64,000 bases of DNA from Chrysopilus asiliformis (taxonomy: Eukaryota > Arthropoda > Insecta > Diptera > Rhagionidae): NCBI GenBank assembly GCA_964034945.1, contig OZ035962.1:34003943-34067942 (forward strand). Direction: 5' to 3'. A model generated the notes under the pieces. It was given only the letters and a program-made list of their open reading frames with translations. It made no database searches and was not told the DNA's origin. A program made the position numbers and the translations under genes. The stretch's first letter is position 1, and each line of letters starts with the position of its first letter. Below are positions 9,611-20,400 of this stretch, in pieces.

Positions 9611-10136
9611 TTGGTCCCATTTTAATTTCCCCTCTCTCCGACGTTTCCCGGCCTTCCCCTCCCCTGTCAACTCCCAATCGGATGGTCCGATCGATCTGAA
9701 AATTTGTATGCGTACATTTTGGGGGACGGCTAGTGTTTTCCCCTTATCTATTTTCCCCTACCCCTTTCGCTTCTTAACCCCTCCCCTGTCCCCTAATCGG
9801 ATGGTCCGATCGGTCTGAAAATTTTTATGCGTATATTTTGGGGGGCAGCGAATCCTTCAACCCTCAAAACAAACACATATGGGGGTTTTTAGGGTCGCCT
9901 AATCCAATTCTAATGTTTAGAAGTCTGTAAGGTTAACGAAAGGTTTCTGTCGATCTAAAAAATGTTGGTGACGACCCCCAAAATTTTTGCTGTCGACCTC
10001 TAAAATTTAGTTTACAACTTACTGTTGCCATCCCTAAAAATTCGCTGTTTGGAACGATCAAAGTTTTGCTCTACCCATTTCCTAACATTAAATATATCTA
10101 TATAATGTATATACCAAAAATCACTAAAAATTATAA
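9611..10136. other. Repeat-like sequence with two diverged blocks
   Basis: Two related ~125-bp blocks each contain CCTGTC...AATCGGATGGTCCGATCG followed by CTGAAAATTT and ATGCGTA. They are therefore a diverged tandem pair (about 9655-9720 and 9783-9845). No gene is recognised. Confidence 0.5.
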
Positions 10137-10640
10137 AATAAAAAACTTTTTAAAAAAAAGTAAAAAAAACCGACTTAAAAATGCACTAAAAAGGAAAAAA
10201 TAATTTTTTTGGAAGTTGGTGCCAAAATAGAAACAAACAATTTGCTCTCTTTTATTGTACAATCTAAAAGTATTAAAATACATATTGAATGGGTTTTATA
10301 TTCCCCAAATTTTGAATATCGATTCTTGTCACTATAAAAAATTTATTTTTATCACATCGAATATTTGCAATGCATTAAACGAAACGCGGGATGTAAAAAT
10401 TATAGTCATTGTGATATTTTAACCGCGAGTCTATTGTACATAAAAGTACTCGACAACTGTAAAAAGCTTTTGATTGTCTTAACAATTCTTGTTACAATAA
10501 AATTATTTGTAACACTCAAGAAATATGAATAGAAGTCCTCTTTAAGTTTCTATTTTGGCACCAACTTCCAAAAAAATTATTTTTTCCTTTTTAGTGCATT
10601 TTTAAGTCGGTTTTTTTTACTTTTTTTTAAAAAGTTTTTT
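10137..10640. repeat. Foldback element with ~95-bp inverted arms
   Basis: The arm 10137-10233 (TGCACTAAAAAGGAAAAAAT, then TTGGAAGTTGGTGCC) is repeated as reverse complement at about 10549-10640. The ~315-bp interior is AT-rich without a recognisable gene. The core TGCACTAAAAAG(G)AAAAAA is shared with the hairpins at 54530 and 57500, so the arms belong to the same broader repeat family. Confidence 0.7.
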
Positions 10641-10783
10641 TTTCAAATAAGACTGAATGACATTTCTAAAATTAAATTTGAAACAATTATTTATTATTGT
10701 TTCAGAAAGTTCTATTGTGATAAAAAATATGTGTAAATAATTATTAAAGTTCAAATTGAGAGGCAAACTTATAAACTATAAAT

Positions 10784-11815
10784 TATGCCAAATGGTAAGG
10801 CGACTGCGCCAAAAATACAATCGATTAAAAGTGATGCAAAAGCACCAAGTACCTTCAGAAAACCAGTCACGTCAACTGGAGCATAAAATTTAGTGAAAAC
10901 TACAGCGGAAAAAGAAGTTTTTGTTAAAGCTAGGAATGAATTCTCAGCGAGAACGCCTTTTCTCAAATCATCTGTTTAGTGGTTATATTTCTTAACAGCA
11001 AAAAAAGTCATCAAGTTTTTCTGGATAAACCATAGAGCAGTTAAATAAAAAAAAAATAAAATAACAACACGTCATACAACGCAATTTATAATAAATATGC
11101 ACACCTGTTGGACAACATCCGGAAGAAAAGGTTTCCAAAAACTTTTTCAATGTAATAATATTTGCAACAGCATACATAATCACATTGTAAATACTTTATT
11201 GATGGAGAAATATGATTTGATGTACTCTGAAGCTTCTATTGGTGATGTAGTAACTGAAATTGCATTGTAAAAAAATGAAATAAGTAGCAGATTTAGAATT
11301 ATGCATAAAATTTCATAAATGAATGCTCGGGATTAGCAAATTTATAGATTATGCAATATCCCAAATCGGAACTACACGGAATCAAAAGAAAAGAAAATGA
11401 CAACGTAATAGTTTCAGAGACACCAAAAAAGAGAACTATTAATGTGTGTTTTAAATTTATTAAGCTAATAATGAAATTGTAGATGAAGAAGCAAAGAGAG
11501 CAACAACTGATGGTAACATACACGAAGTGAAAAGAGAAAAAAGTGATATAATTAATGAAATCGCTGAAATCATTCGGAATGAATGAAAGGAAAATTTTAA
11601 AGTTATTTCAACAACTAAAGAAATTTGCTCATGTTGAATGGTTCCCATCTCCATTTAAAAAAGTGTGGTTTTAAAATAAAGAATATGGCAGTAAAGAAAC
11701 AAAAACTTTAAATGGAATTATATCAAATTACAGAAAGACAGTTTATTTAAATTTAAAGAATATGATAATAACAAGTGTGATTTTTGTAAATCAGTAAAAT
11801 ACACTAATCATTTTT
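10784..11815 (+). pseudogene. Degenerate coding-like stretch of unknown origin
   Basis: From ATG at 10784 the frame reads like protein (MPNGKATAPKIQSIKS, then TAEKEVFVKARNEFSARTPF) but is broken by stops. Further frames downstream (YRLCNIPNRNYTESKEKK; FAHVEWFPSPFKKVWF; CDFCKSVKY) also look protein-like. I do not recognise a family. It may be a decayed transposon ORF, since both flanks are dispersed repeats. It could also be chance in AT-rich DNA. Confidence 0.25.
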
Positions 11816-11827
11816 TAATGTAAAATA

Positions 11828-12010
11828 TAACAAAAGCTATAATTGCCAATCTGACAATTATTGAAAACCCGTATGGTGATTTAAGTGAACGGCGAACAGT
11901 TGTATCAAAATTCCACTTTGAAGTCAAACTTTTCAATAAGATTTTTTAAAAATTTATTCCAATCGGATTTTGATGTATTGGAGTTTTATGGAGAATCATA
12001 TGTTAAATAA
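11828..12010 (+). repeat. Dispersed repeat (AGCTATAATTGCCAATC), copy 2
   Basis: Same orientation as the copy at 8937, with a short deletion in place of the ATTCGTATCAAAATTCG segment. It ends soon after the CTTTGAAGTC...TTTTGATGTATTGG region. Confidence 0.6.
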
Positions 12011-12304
12011 CTGTGCGCCCGCAATCCGGGTATAAAATGACAAACAAAGGCAATTGTACAATCTAGACAAATTTAACATTATTAAAAAATCCATTAATGT
12101 GAATACATAAATTTACATAAATTTTAAACATTTTAAAATTTGTGAAATCTTGTTACACAATTATATCAAAGTTCAACCATGGTGTAACAAGATATTAAAA
12201 CTCTAGTCAGTTAAAGTTAATACATCTGTGACAGGGAATACTGCATTTTTGGCTGCAGTACACACGGTGTAAATATTTTCGTACTGTTACTGAAATTTCA
12301 CCTT

Positions 12305-12923
12305 CAGCGGTATTGTGATTGTCCAGTGAGAAAAATTTTTGGGTGAGAAAACCGAATAAGTGAGTTTTCTTATTATTTGGTATTGTTATCTCAAATGCGA
12401 TTCACAAATTCCACCGTGAAATTTCTTACCCCGAAATGTCGAAAAATCCGCCACCTATTTTGGTCGTGAAAGCGCAGGGTTAGTTATATGGGCGAAATAA
12501 ATCAAAAACAAAAGAGGTTAGTTTTAATGTTATTTCTTTTATCCGAGACTAATTGAAATTACGTTCTCCACATATATTGTTAGAAGAAAGTCACTGCCAG
12601 ACAGAGAGAAGCTGTTGTAAATTTTATATGTAATCAGTTCAAAAAAATTCTGAATAACCTAATTTAGATCTTTGTATTGTTTAAAACAAGAAAATGTAAC
12701 TATCTTGCTTAAATTCAGTTAAAATTTGCAAAACAGGAACTAAAAACAACTTTGAGATTTAAGTTTCTCATATTCTGTAATAGATTTGCATTAAGTATGT
12801 ACTAGATTTCCGTTGGTAAATCACAATACCGAATTGTTCAAATGTGAAGTGGAAATGAATGGGCGAGAAATCTCTCGCGTGAGTTTTTCCACCTTTTTTC
12901 AGATTGAAATCACAATACCACTG
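12305..12923. mobile_element. TIR element, CAGCGGTATTGTG family, copy 1
   Basis: Ends are CAGCGGTATTGTGATTG and (inverted) CAGTGGTATTGTGATT. Additional inverted copies of GGTATTGTG lie about 95 bp inside each end, followed by GTGAAATTTCTTACC-like and GTGAGTTTTTCCACC blocks. The unit is about 80-85% like 13465-14133 by eye. No ORF. Flanking 8-mers do not match, so the superfamily is unresolved. Confidence 0.65.
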
Positions 12924-12937
12924 CTAGACTAGCTGTA

Positions 12938-13363
12938 AAGCGCATATCAGAATGAAGCAGCATTCGCTGCGGCAGCAAAACTGCCTTGGCAGTAAAATTG
13001 GTTTTGCTGACTTCCATCACGGAATGGAGCAGCACGAATCCTGAGTAAAATCAGTTTGACAGTTCTCATTTGTTTGATTTTCTCGTGCAATTTTGTTAAT
13101 TTATCTATTCGTTCATAAAATGTCTACAGTAATTGATGATTTGGATAAAATTAATGAAGGCATTAGCGTTCTGACGGCGTATAGCGTATATTCGAAGTAT
13201 ATGGAAAATTTACTGCTCGGGCAGCGTCAGTAAAAATAGAAATAGCGCTAAAAAAGCAGCGAGAATTTTTGCTGCTTTTAGTACGTCATAATTTTGCTCT
13301 TAGCCAATGAGAAACTTTTGCTGCCCGCTGCCCCGAAAACGTTGCTGCATTCTGATATGGGCT
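12938..13363. mobile_element. TA-flanked MITE, TIR CATATCAGAATG
   Basis: TA at 12936-12937 and 13364-13365 flanks inverted ends AAGCGCATATCAGAATG and AGCCCATATCAGAATG. Both are followed by GCAGCA-rich sequence and a GGCAGCAAAA motif. It lies between two members of the CAGCGG family. There is a short frame from ATG at 13121 (MSTVIDDLDKINEGISVLTA...) but no recognisable domain; a transposase relic is possible. Confidence 0.65.
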
Positions 13364-13464
13364 TAAGAGTTTGTAAAGCTTTGTAAATTTCCACCTCCAA
13401 GTAGAGGTGAACTTTGTTCGCTAGAGTACGGGGAAAGTTCACTTGGCAAAAAAATCGACTCCTG

Positions 13465-14133
13465 CAGCGGTATTGTGATTGCCAAGTGAGAAAAATTTTT
13501 GCGTGAGAAAACTGAATAAGTGAGTTTTTTCATTATTTGGTATTGTGATTACAAATACGGGAGAATTTCACCGTGAAATTTCTCACCTCGAAATGTCAAA
13601 AAATCCGCCACCCATTTCGGACGTGGAAACGAAAAGTGAGTTTACGTGGGCGAAATAAATGAAAGCAAAAGCGGTTACTTTTAATGTTATTTCTTTTATT
13701 CGAAACTAATTAATATTGCATTCCGCACATATATCGCTAGAAGAAAGTACCTGCCAGACAGAGAGAAGCTGTTATAAATTTTATGTGTGAAATTTTCTAT
13801 GTAATCAAAAGTGTAAAAAAAATGTTGAAATACCGCACAAATGATGTTTCAAATGTTGAAATAACCTCTAGAGAATCATTTATATTGTTTATAATACAAA
13901 AAACTGTAACACTTTTCTTGAATTTAGTTAAAATTTGCAAAATAGCAACCAAAAACAACTTTGAAATATAAATTTATCATATTCTGTAATAGATTTGTAT
14001 TAAGTATGTACTAGGTTTCACTTGGAAAACCATAATACCGAATTCTTCAAAGGTGAAGTGGAAATGAATAGGCGAGAAATCTCACGTGTGAGTTTTTCCA
14101 CCTTTTTTACAGATTAAAATCACAATACCGCTG
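13465..14133. mobile_element. TIR element, CAGCGGTATTGTG family, copy 2
   Basis: Ends CAGCGGTATTGTGATTG and (inverted) CAGCGGTATTTTGATT... by eye CACAATACCGCTG on the right. The unit carries the same internal blocks as copy 1 plus ~50 extra bases. CTG before the left end and CAG after the right end extend the symmetry (CTGCAGCGG / CCGCTGCAG). Confidence 0.65.
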
Positions 14134-14477
14134 CAGTTGACGAACTTTTTTCTCTAAGTGTACTATAACAGAAACTGAAATTCCTTGTGTACTGAAATTC
14201 CCTTTCACTCCTTTACAAGGGTTGAACTTTTTTCGAAATTTTTCGAGATAATATATCGATGTGATTCTCTTCTTTAGCCTGAAAGGAAAATCGAGTTATA
14301 TTTTTTTAACAAGTAATATTTTTGATATTGTTTTTTTTATTTTTAACCATAGTGTAACTATTTAGCTATGGTAAGAAATAAAAAAGTTTCTATATAAAAA
14401 AAACATTCTTTTAGAAAAAAAATGTGATCTGTTAAAACTAACCCCCGTTGTTGGACTAGTTTTAACAGTGATGAGGT

Positions 14478-16065
14478 GGTTGGTTGGTTTGATAGGAGGG
14501 GGCTCACCAGGGAACTCCACGCACGCAGGCCTCAAGTTGGGCCCATTGTACACCTCCGATGTCCCTCGCTGGAGCAGATTGAGCTCAAGTACGGTTGTTT
14601 AGCCATCCCGCCAGTGCTATATATTTCCGAATCGGCTCCCTCTAGAAAGGGATAGCCGAAGCATTTGACGCGAGTATGGGTTAAGGCTGGATAGTGACAC
14701 AAGAAATGCTCCACCGTTTCCTGCTCTTCTTCGCAGCCCCAGCATTGTGGATTATCCACCAGCCTCATCTTGAAAGCATGATCCTTCAGGAGGGAGTGCC
14801 CAGTTAGAATCCAAGTCGTCAGACGAAGGGGATTCCGTTCCAGATTTAAGAGGCTCTTAGTAAGGTTTGCATTTAAGCCACCCCATAATTCCTTTGTTGT
14901 AGTGCCGATCTGACACATGGGCCAAAGTTGTTGGTTCTCCTGATCCGCCCACTGCTTAAGTTGCAGTTTAAGGGTTTGAATCGGAAACCCAACAGAAATG
15001 GGTTGACTGTCCATACATGTACCCTTACGAGCAAGTTCATCTGCCTTCTCATTTTCAGGAATATTACTATGGCCAGGAACCCGAACCATTTTAAGGTGGT
15101 TGGTTTCGGAGAGTCTCTTTAGGTCTTCCTTACATGACTGCACAAGCTTAGATTTGGCAGTGTGTGAAGAAATCGCTTTGATGGCTGCTTGACTGTCTGA
15201 GCAGATGCAGATATCCTTTTCAGTCACTGCACGGTCCAACAGAAGCAGACTCGCTTTTTTGATTGCCATTATTTCGGCTTGAAAGACCGTAGCATGGTTG
15301 TCTAATTTGAACGATCGCTCCAATCCCGGCATCTCGCAGAACAGTCCACCGCCAGTCAGGTTATCCATCTTGGAACCGTCTGTATATACCGTTATGTCCG
15401 CGATCAATGCTCTTGCAAACATTGGCCTTCAGGTAGGACTCCGGCTGCAAGTCGCTTTCTAAAGATAGAGCGGGTACTTTAGACTTTACGAAATCGATAA
15501 TGGACTCATGTGGAACTCCCTGTCCCGCATGAGTCCAAGTTCCGACGAGGTGTAGCCCTATGGCCGCCCCCGCCGCGATATGTTTAACGTGCAGCTCGAT
15601 AGGGGGTAGATTCAAGATAACCTCCATTGACCTTGTAGAGGTGGATCTTATAGCGCCCAATGTGCTCAAACAGCACTGTCGCTGCACTTTTTCCAGTATT
15701 TTCCGCTTTGATGCCGCTTCCAGTGCCTTCCACCATACAAGAGAACCATAGGTTAAAATCGGGCGGATTACCACCGTATATAGCCATTTGACCATTTTTG
15801 GTTGCAGGCCCCAATTCCCTCCTATAGCCCTCCTGCACATTCCAAAGGCTCTATATGCTCTGCTCGCCCTGTCTTCCAAATGCGGTGTCCAGGTGAGCCG
15901 TCTGTCCAGTATGACCCCCTAGTATTTCACCTTGTCTTTCAGTTCTAAACTCATGGAGCCAATCCTTGGTGTGGTCAATCTTGGTAATTTGTTTTTCTTT
16001 GTGAACAAACAGAGCTCGGTTTTGGACGGATTAACCTTTAGACAGTTATTTACCTTCAGCCCAGT
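14478..16065 (-). mobile_element. 5'-truncated RNase H-type non-LTR retrotransposon
   Basis: An 11-bp target duplication AGTGATGAGGT occurs at 14467-14477 and 16066-16076, defining the insertion exactly. The minus-strand 3' end finishes with an AACC-repeat tail (ATCAAACCAACCAACC) rather than poly(A). The coding content is the end of ORF2: post-RT region, RNase H and a CCHC motif. Loss of the 5' part with a target duplication is the usual outcome of incomplete target-primed reverse transcription. The ~1.6-kb insert sits in the 28-kb intron in antisense orientation. Confidence 0.85.
14532..16060 (-). pseudogene. ORF2 C-terminal fragment: RT tail, RNase H, CCHC (I superfamily)
   Basis: From the 5' side the minus strand encodes a segment ending DKVKY, an in-frame TAG at 15919-15921 where relatives read YLGVILD, then GVILDRRLTWTPHLEDRASR and the tail GGNWGLQPKMVKWLYTVVIR. 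A frame change near 15415 leads into RNase H with all four acidic landmarks: YTDGSK, FQAEIMA, CSDSQAA and GHSNIPENEKAD. After it come CWGC and HFLCHYP, forming a C-x2-C...H-x3-C knuckle. An RNase H domain after RT is typical of the I/LOA/R1-type superfamily. The stop and the frameshift make it non-functional. Confidence 0.85.
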
Positions 16066-16079
16066 AGTGATGAGGTAAG

Positions 16080-17152
16080 TTTAAACATGAAAATAATTTA
16101 AAGAAAACAATTTGTTTTTCAAAAATCACGATTACGTTCTTTGCAATATGTGATTTTGTATGTAAAGTCAATTATTGAAATACTATTTATTGAAATACAT
16201 ATTAAGTGCATTTATTGAAGTGATAAAATTGTAATTTAGTCTCTAATTAACCAGACAGCACTTATACATACAAAATGTTGTACAAACAGATTTGTACTGT
16301 TTTTGATTTGCTATATGATTGGAAACTATTCGAAATGCAAATGGAATGTTAAAATTACGTAGCTGTAAAAAAATTATTATCATTTGGTTCTACCACATTA
16401 TCTTGGTCCCTTAAAAATCGCATTTACGACTTAGTTTTTCCATATCTTTCTCAAAGCTGTCGGCTAGAAAACGTAGACCCATAATTATCATATTTTAATT
16501 TTTTTTAAGATTTTCAGTAAAAGTCCAGGTAGCTACTGATTTTCTATTTCAGTGGCAACAAGTAATATGGTTGATTTGTAGGTTAAACCAATTTCTGAGG
16601 AAGCGAACGAATTACTGAATCTCACCCTAGATTTTAGTGGACAGTCTCTCTAGTTCGTTTAGGCACTCTATGGTTAATTTCGGTCAATTTTCATTTCGGT
16701 GAGTTTTCTGTTTGGTGAATTTTATTCGGTGAAGTCTCTTTCGGTGATTTTTTTCCGGTGAGTATGCCAGACATGGAAAATAAGTGACTAGGAAAATCGA
16801 TATGCTCTAATTTATTCGGATTTTTTCACAATATTTTTTTTGTTCATGCTCGGGAAGTTTCTTTTAATTTTTGTATAAAAAATCATGTATTCACGACAAC
16901 CCGTTCACGAGCTACGCATGTTTGGAAAAAGTGAGTTTTGAAAAAATCAGAAAATTTACTTGCAGTTTTCGGATAAATTTTATGTAATAAGCACTTATGT
17001 AAAATTCTATTATGAACGATGTAGTCTTTAAACAACTTTTTCGATACGACATACTGTTTTTGAAAAAAATGCAAAAAATGGCTACGTTTGTATAGGGGGA
17101 GGGGAGAAAGAGAGGTCCGATTTTGTCCATTAACGAACTCGACCTCCCTCCC
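16080..17152. other. Intron DNA between retroelements
   Basis: No gene. A degenerate (TTCGGTGA)n-like run lies at 16677-16760. The segment 17010-17060 (TTTCGATACGACATACTGTT) resembles 7895-7925, so a dispersed repeat is present. Confidence 0.45.
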
Positions 17153-17456
17153 TGAAAATGTAGAATAAAACGATTTAAAATAAATTTTGATAATTCTTTA
17201 TTTAAACCGCTAAGACTTGACTAACTATCGACCACACGGATCCACAACCGAAATTCAAGTGAAGTTAGATTTTAACAACTATACAAGCTATTGAAATTAG
17301 TTTTACGGTACATGGTAATAATTCGAGCTATTGAAATTAAAGATCAATTGAAATTATAACGTTAATATACAAAATGATGAAAATACAATGGATTGAATAA
17401 TGAAAAAATGAACTGAATATAGAACAATGATATTGAACAAGGATCTTTCTGTAACA
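17153..17456 (-). repeat. 3' LTR of the BEL/Pao element
   Basis: On the minus strand it starts TGTTACAGAAAGATCC just after the purine tract and ends CATTTTCA. It follows the TG...CA rule. Length 304 bp, six longer than the other LTR because the TGTTAC start is present. Confidence 0.88.
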
Positions 17457-17470
17457 TGCTCCCCTCCTTG
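17457..17470 (-). other. Polypurine tract
   Basis: CAAGGAGGGGAGCA on the minus strand lies immediately before the 3' LTR. It is the expected primer for plus-strand DNA synthesis in the retrotransposon. Confidence 0.75.
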
Positions 17471-17485
17471 AGAAAACCCGTTTTC

Positions 17486-20400
17486 TCAACAAATTGGCAG
17501 CACTCTTAGTTTAGAGATAGGCCTCTTTATAAAGTTGCCGTTGGACAGTTTCAATGTGACAACTCTTACTCTTCCGTCGTTTCCTGGATGAAGTTGTGAA
17601 ATGCGCGCAGTAGCCCATCGAGAAGGTGGTAGATTATCATCCGCGATGAGAGACAATTCACCAATTTTTGGATCTGAGGTTGCAGTTTTCCACTTCCTTC
17701 GTTGCTGGACCGAATTAAGAAAATCACGATGCCAAACCTTCCAGAAACTTCTAGTGCGCGTCTGGACTTGCTGCCACCGACCAATATGACCATTTGTAAC
17801 ATCAACATTGGAATGGTCCGGGATAGCGGTGAGAGCGTCTCCGATGAGGAAGTGCCCTGGTGTGATGTAGCTGTAATCTTCACCATCATCGGACTGTGGA
17901 CATAACGGCCAACAATTTAGGATTCCTTCAATCTGGGTCAGCAAGGTTGCCATTTCCTCGAACGTCAGCCTCGAATCTTTAGTCACTCTGATCATATGAG
18001 CTTTAACACTCTTCACCCCGGCCTCCCAAAGGCCACCAAAGTGTGGACTACCTGGTGGTATAAAATGCCAATTGAAGTCAAACTGTAATGAAAAAGAACT
18101 TATAAGTTTTTTGTGATTTGGGCAAGCTAAATGTTTTTTAAGGTCCAGTATACGGTTACTGGCACCAACGAAATTCGTGCCATTATCACTATATACGTCG
18201 GATGGCACTCCTCTTCTGGCGGTGAAGCGACGTAACGCGGCGAGAAATGCGTCAGTAGTCAGATCGCTCACCATTTCGATGTGAATGGCCTTGGTAACCA
18301 TACACACAAATAAAGCAAAATATCCTTTGACCAATCTTGCACCACGTCCCTTCCTATTGAGAATGGCGATTGGTCCGGCGTAATCAACACCACATTTCAA
18401 GAATGGACGTCCTGGAGAGAGACGATTTGCTGGCAAATCTCCCATGATCTGCGTTCTTTGTTGACTTCGTTGTCGAAAACATGATATACACTGATTGGTA
18501 TAGCGTTTTACCAACCCCTTGACACCAATTATCCAAAACCTCTGCCGAAGAATGTTGATTAAGAGAGAGATACTAGGGTGAAGGTACTTTCGATGTGTTT
18601 CTGCGATGATTAACTCGACTACTTGGTGTTCTTTAGGCAATATTATTGGATGCTTCCTGTCGTAAGTGCAATCGGATAAAGCTAATCTGCCACCAACCCG
18701 TAGTACGCTGTTTCCATCTAAAAATGGGTTGAGAGATTTCACTTTACTTTTACGAGGTAGGTCCTCTAGCTTGCGGATTGCGCGAATCTCATTTCCAAAC
18801 GAAAGTTCTTGAATCCATTTGAAAATTGAATCTCTCGCCTGCTGAATCTCTTGCGTTCGAAGAGATATGAATGGTTCGTAGGAACTAGAACTGATTTTAT
18901 TTCTCTCGCGACAATTTGAAATAAATCGGAAACAAAATGCTAATACTCGAACGGTTTTACTCCAACTAGAAAATCTTCTGGTCCACGAATCGAAAAAGTC
19001 ATTATCAAAGGTTGAAGTATAAATTTTAGCAAACTTTTGTCTCTCCTCGGTCTTTACTTCGTCGGACTCGATCGGTATCGAATTGTGGTTGGGCCATTGA
19101 TCGGAACTTAGTTTTAACCACTGCGGACCCTTCCACCAAAGTTTGTGTGTGAATAGTTCTAAAGCACTTATCCCGCGCGAAGCGCAATCCGCGGGGTTTT
19201 CTTTCGTCGGAACATGTCGGAAGTTAGCTTGAGGAATGTGGTTCAATATTTCAGTAGTTCGGTTGGATATGAATGTTTTCCAACGCCACGGTACGTCTGC
19301 CAACCAACTCAAAACAACTTTGGAATCAGTCCACGCGAACACTTGTACTTGTTTTAAGTCGAAATCGGAAATTACTCTCTTTAAGAGTCGCGATAATAAA
19401 ACTACGGCGCAAAGTTCAAGTCGCGGCATTGAAGGCTTTCTAAGCGGCACTACCTTCGTTTTGGCTTGCACTATCGAAACATTAGTCTCACCGTTTTCGC
19501 TAATTGAACGCAAATACACGACACACGCATAAGCAGTTTCTGAAGAGTCTGCGAACCCATGAATTTGCACTTTGTTGGTCATGTGTAACCACCTGTGAAT
19601 TTTTATTTTTGAAAGATTATCAAAGTCTACTCGGAAACGATCCCAGAATTCTTGGATCTGTTGGGGAACCGGATCATCCCAACCAATTTTCACTAGCCAC
19701 AGTTTTTGTAGCAAAACTTTTACTCGGACAATCACCGGTGCTAGCCAACCCATCGGGTCAAAGATTTTAGAGGCTTCAGAGAGCAACTGTCTTTTTGTAG
19801 TGATTGACGTTGGACGATTAACTTCGAATGTAAACATATCTTCTTCTACGTTCCATTGAAGTCCTAATATTTTCGACGATCCATTGGACTCAACTTCGAA
19901 AGGTTTAGGTTGTACTGTACTGGAATTGATTTTATCTCTTAATTGCTCAGAATTCGTTCGCCACTTACACAAATTAAATCCGCCAGAATTTAGAATGACA
20001 CTTGCATTTTTGAATAAGTCAAAAGCTTCCTGTACCGTCCGTGCACTAGCGCTGTAGTCGTCTACGTAAAAGTTCCTTTTTATGGTTTTAGCGGCAATTG
20101 GATAAGTATTGTCGTTTAGATCACTTAATTCCATTAGAGAACGAGTCGCCAGAAACGGGGCTGAAGATAAACCAAATACAACTCGCGTTAGACGGAACAC
20201 GGAAATTGGGTGAGTTTCTTCGTCTCGCCATAAAATAAGCTGATAGTTGCAATCATCAGCATGAACCTTAACTTGAAGAAACATTTTCTCCACATCAGCA
20301 CTGACAGCGTATTTGAATTCCCGAAAGCGGGACACGTTCGTAGAAAGTTCCGGATGTAATGTGCTACCAACCATTAAAATATCGTTTAATGAAACGTCTG

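Noticed and set aside
19236..19770. Plus-strand ORFs opposite the BEL polyprotein (also near 17600, 21820 and 22380)
   Set aside because: Antisense shadows of the minus-strand polyprotein with no features of their own.
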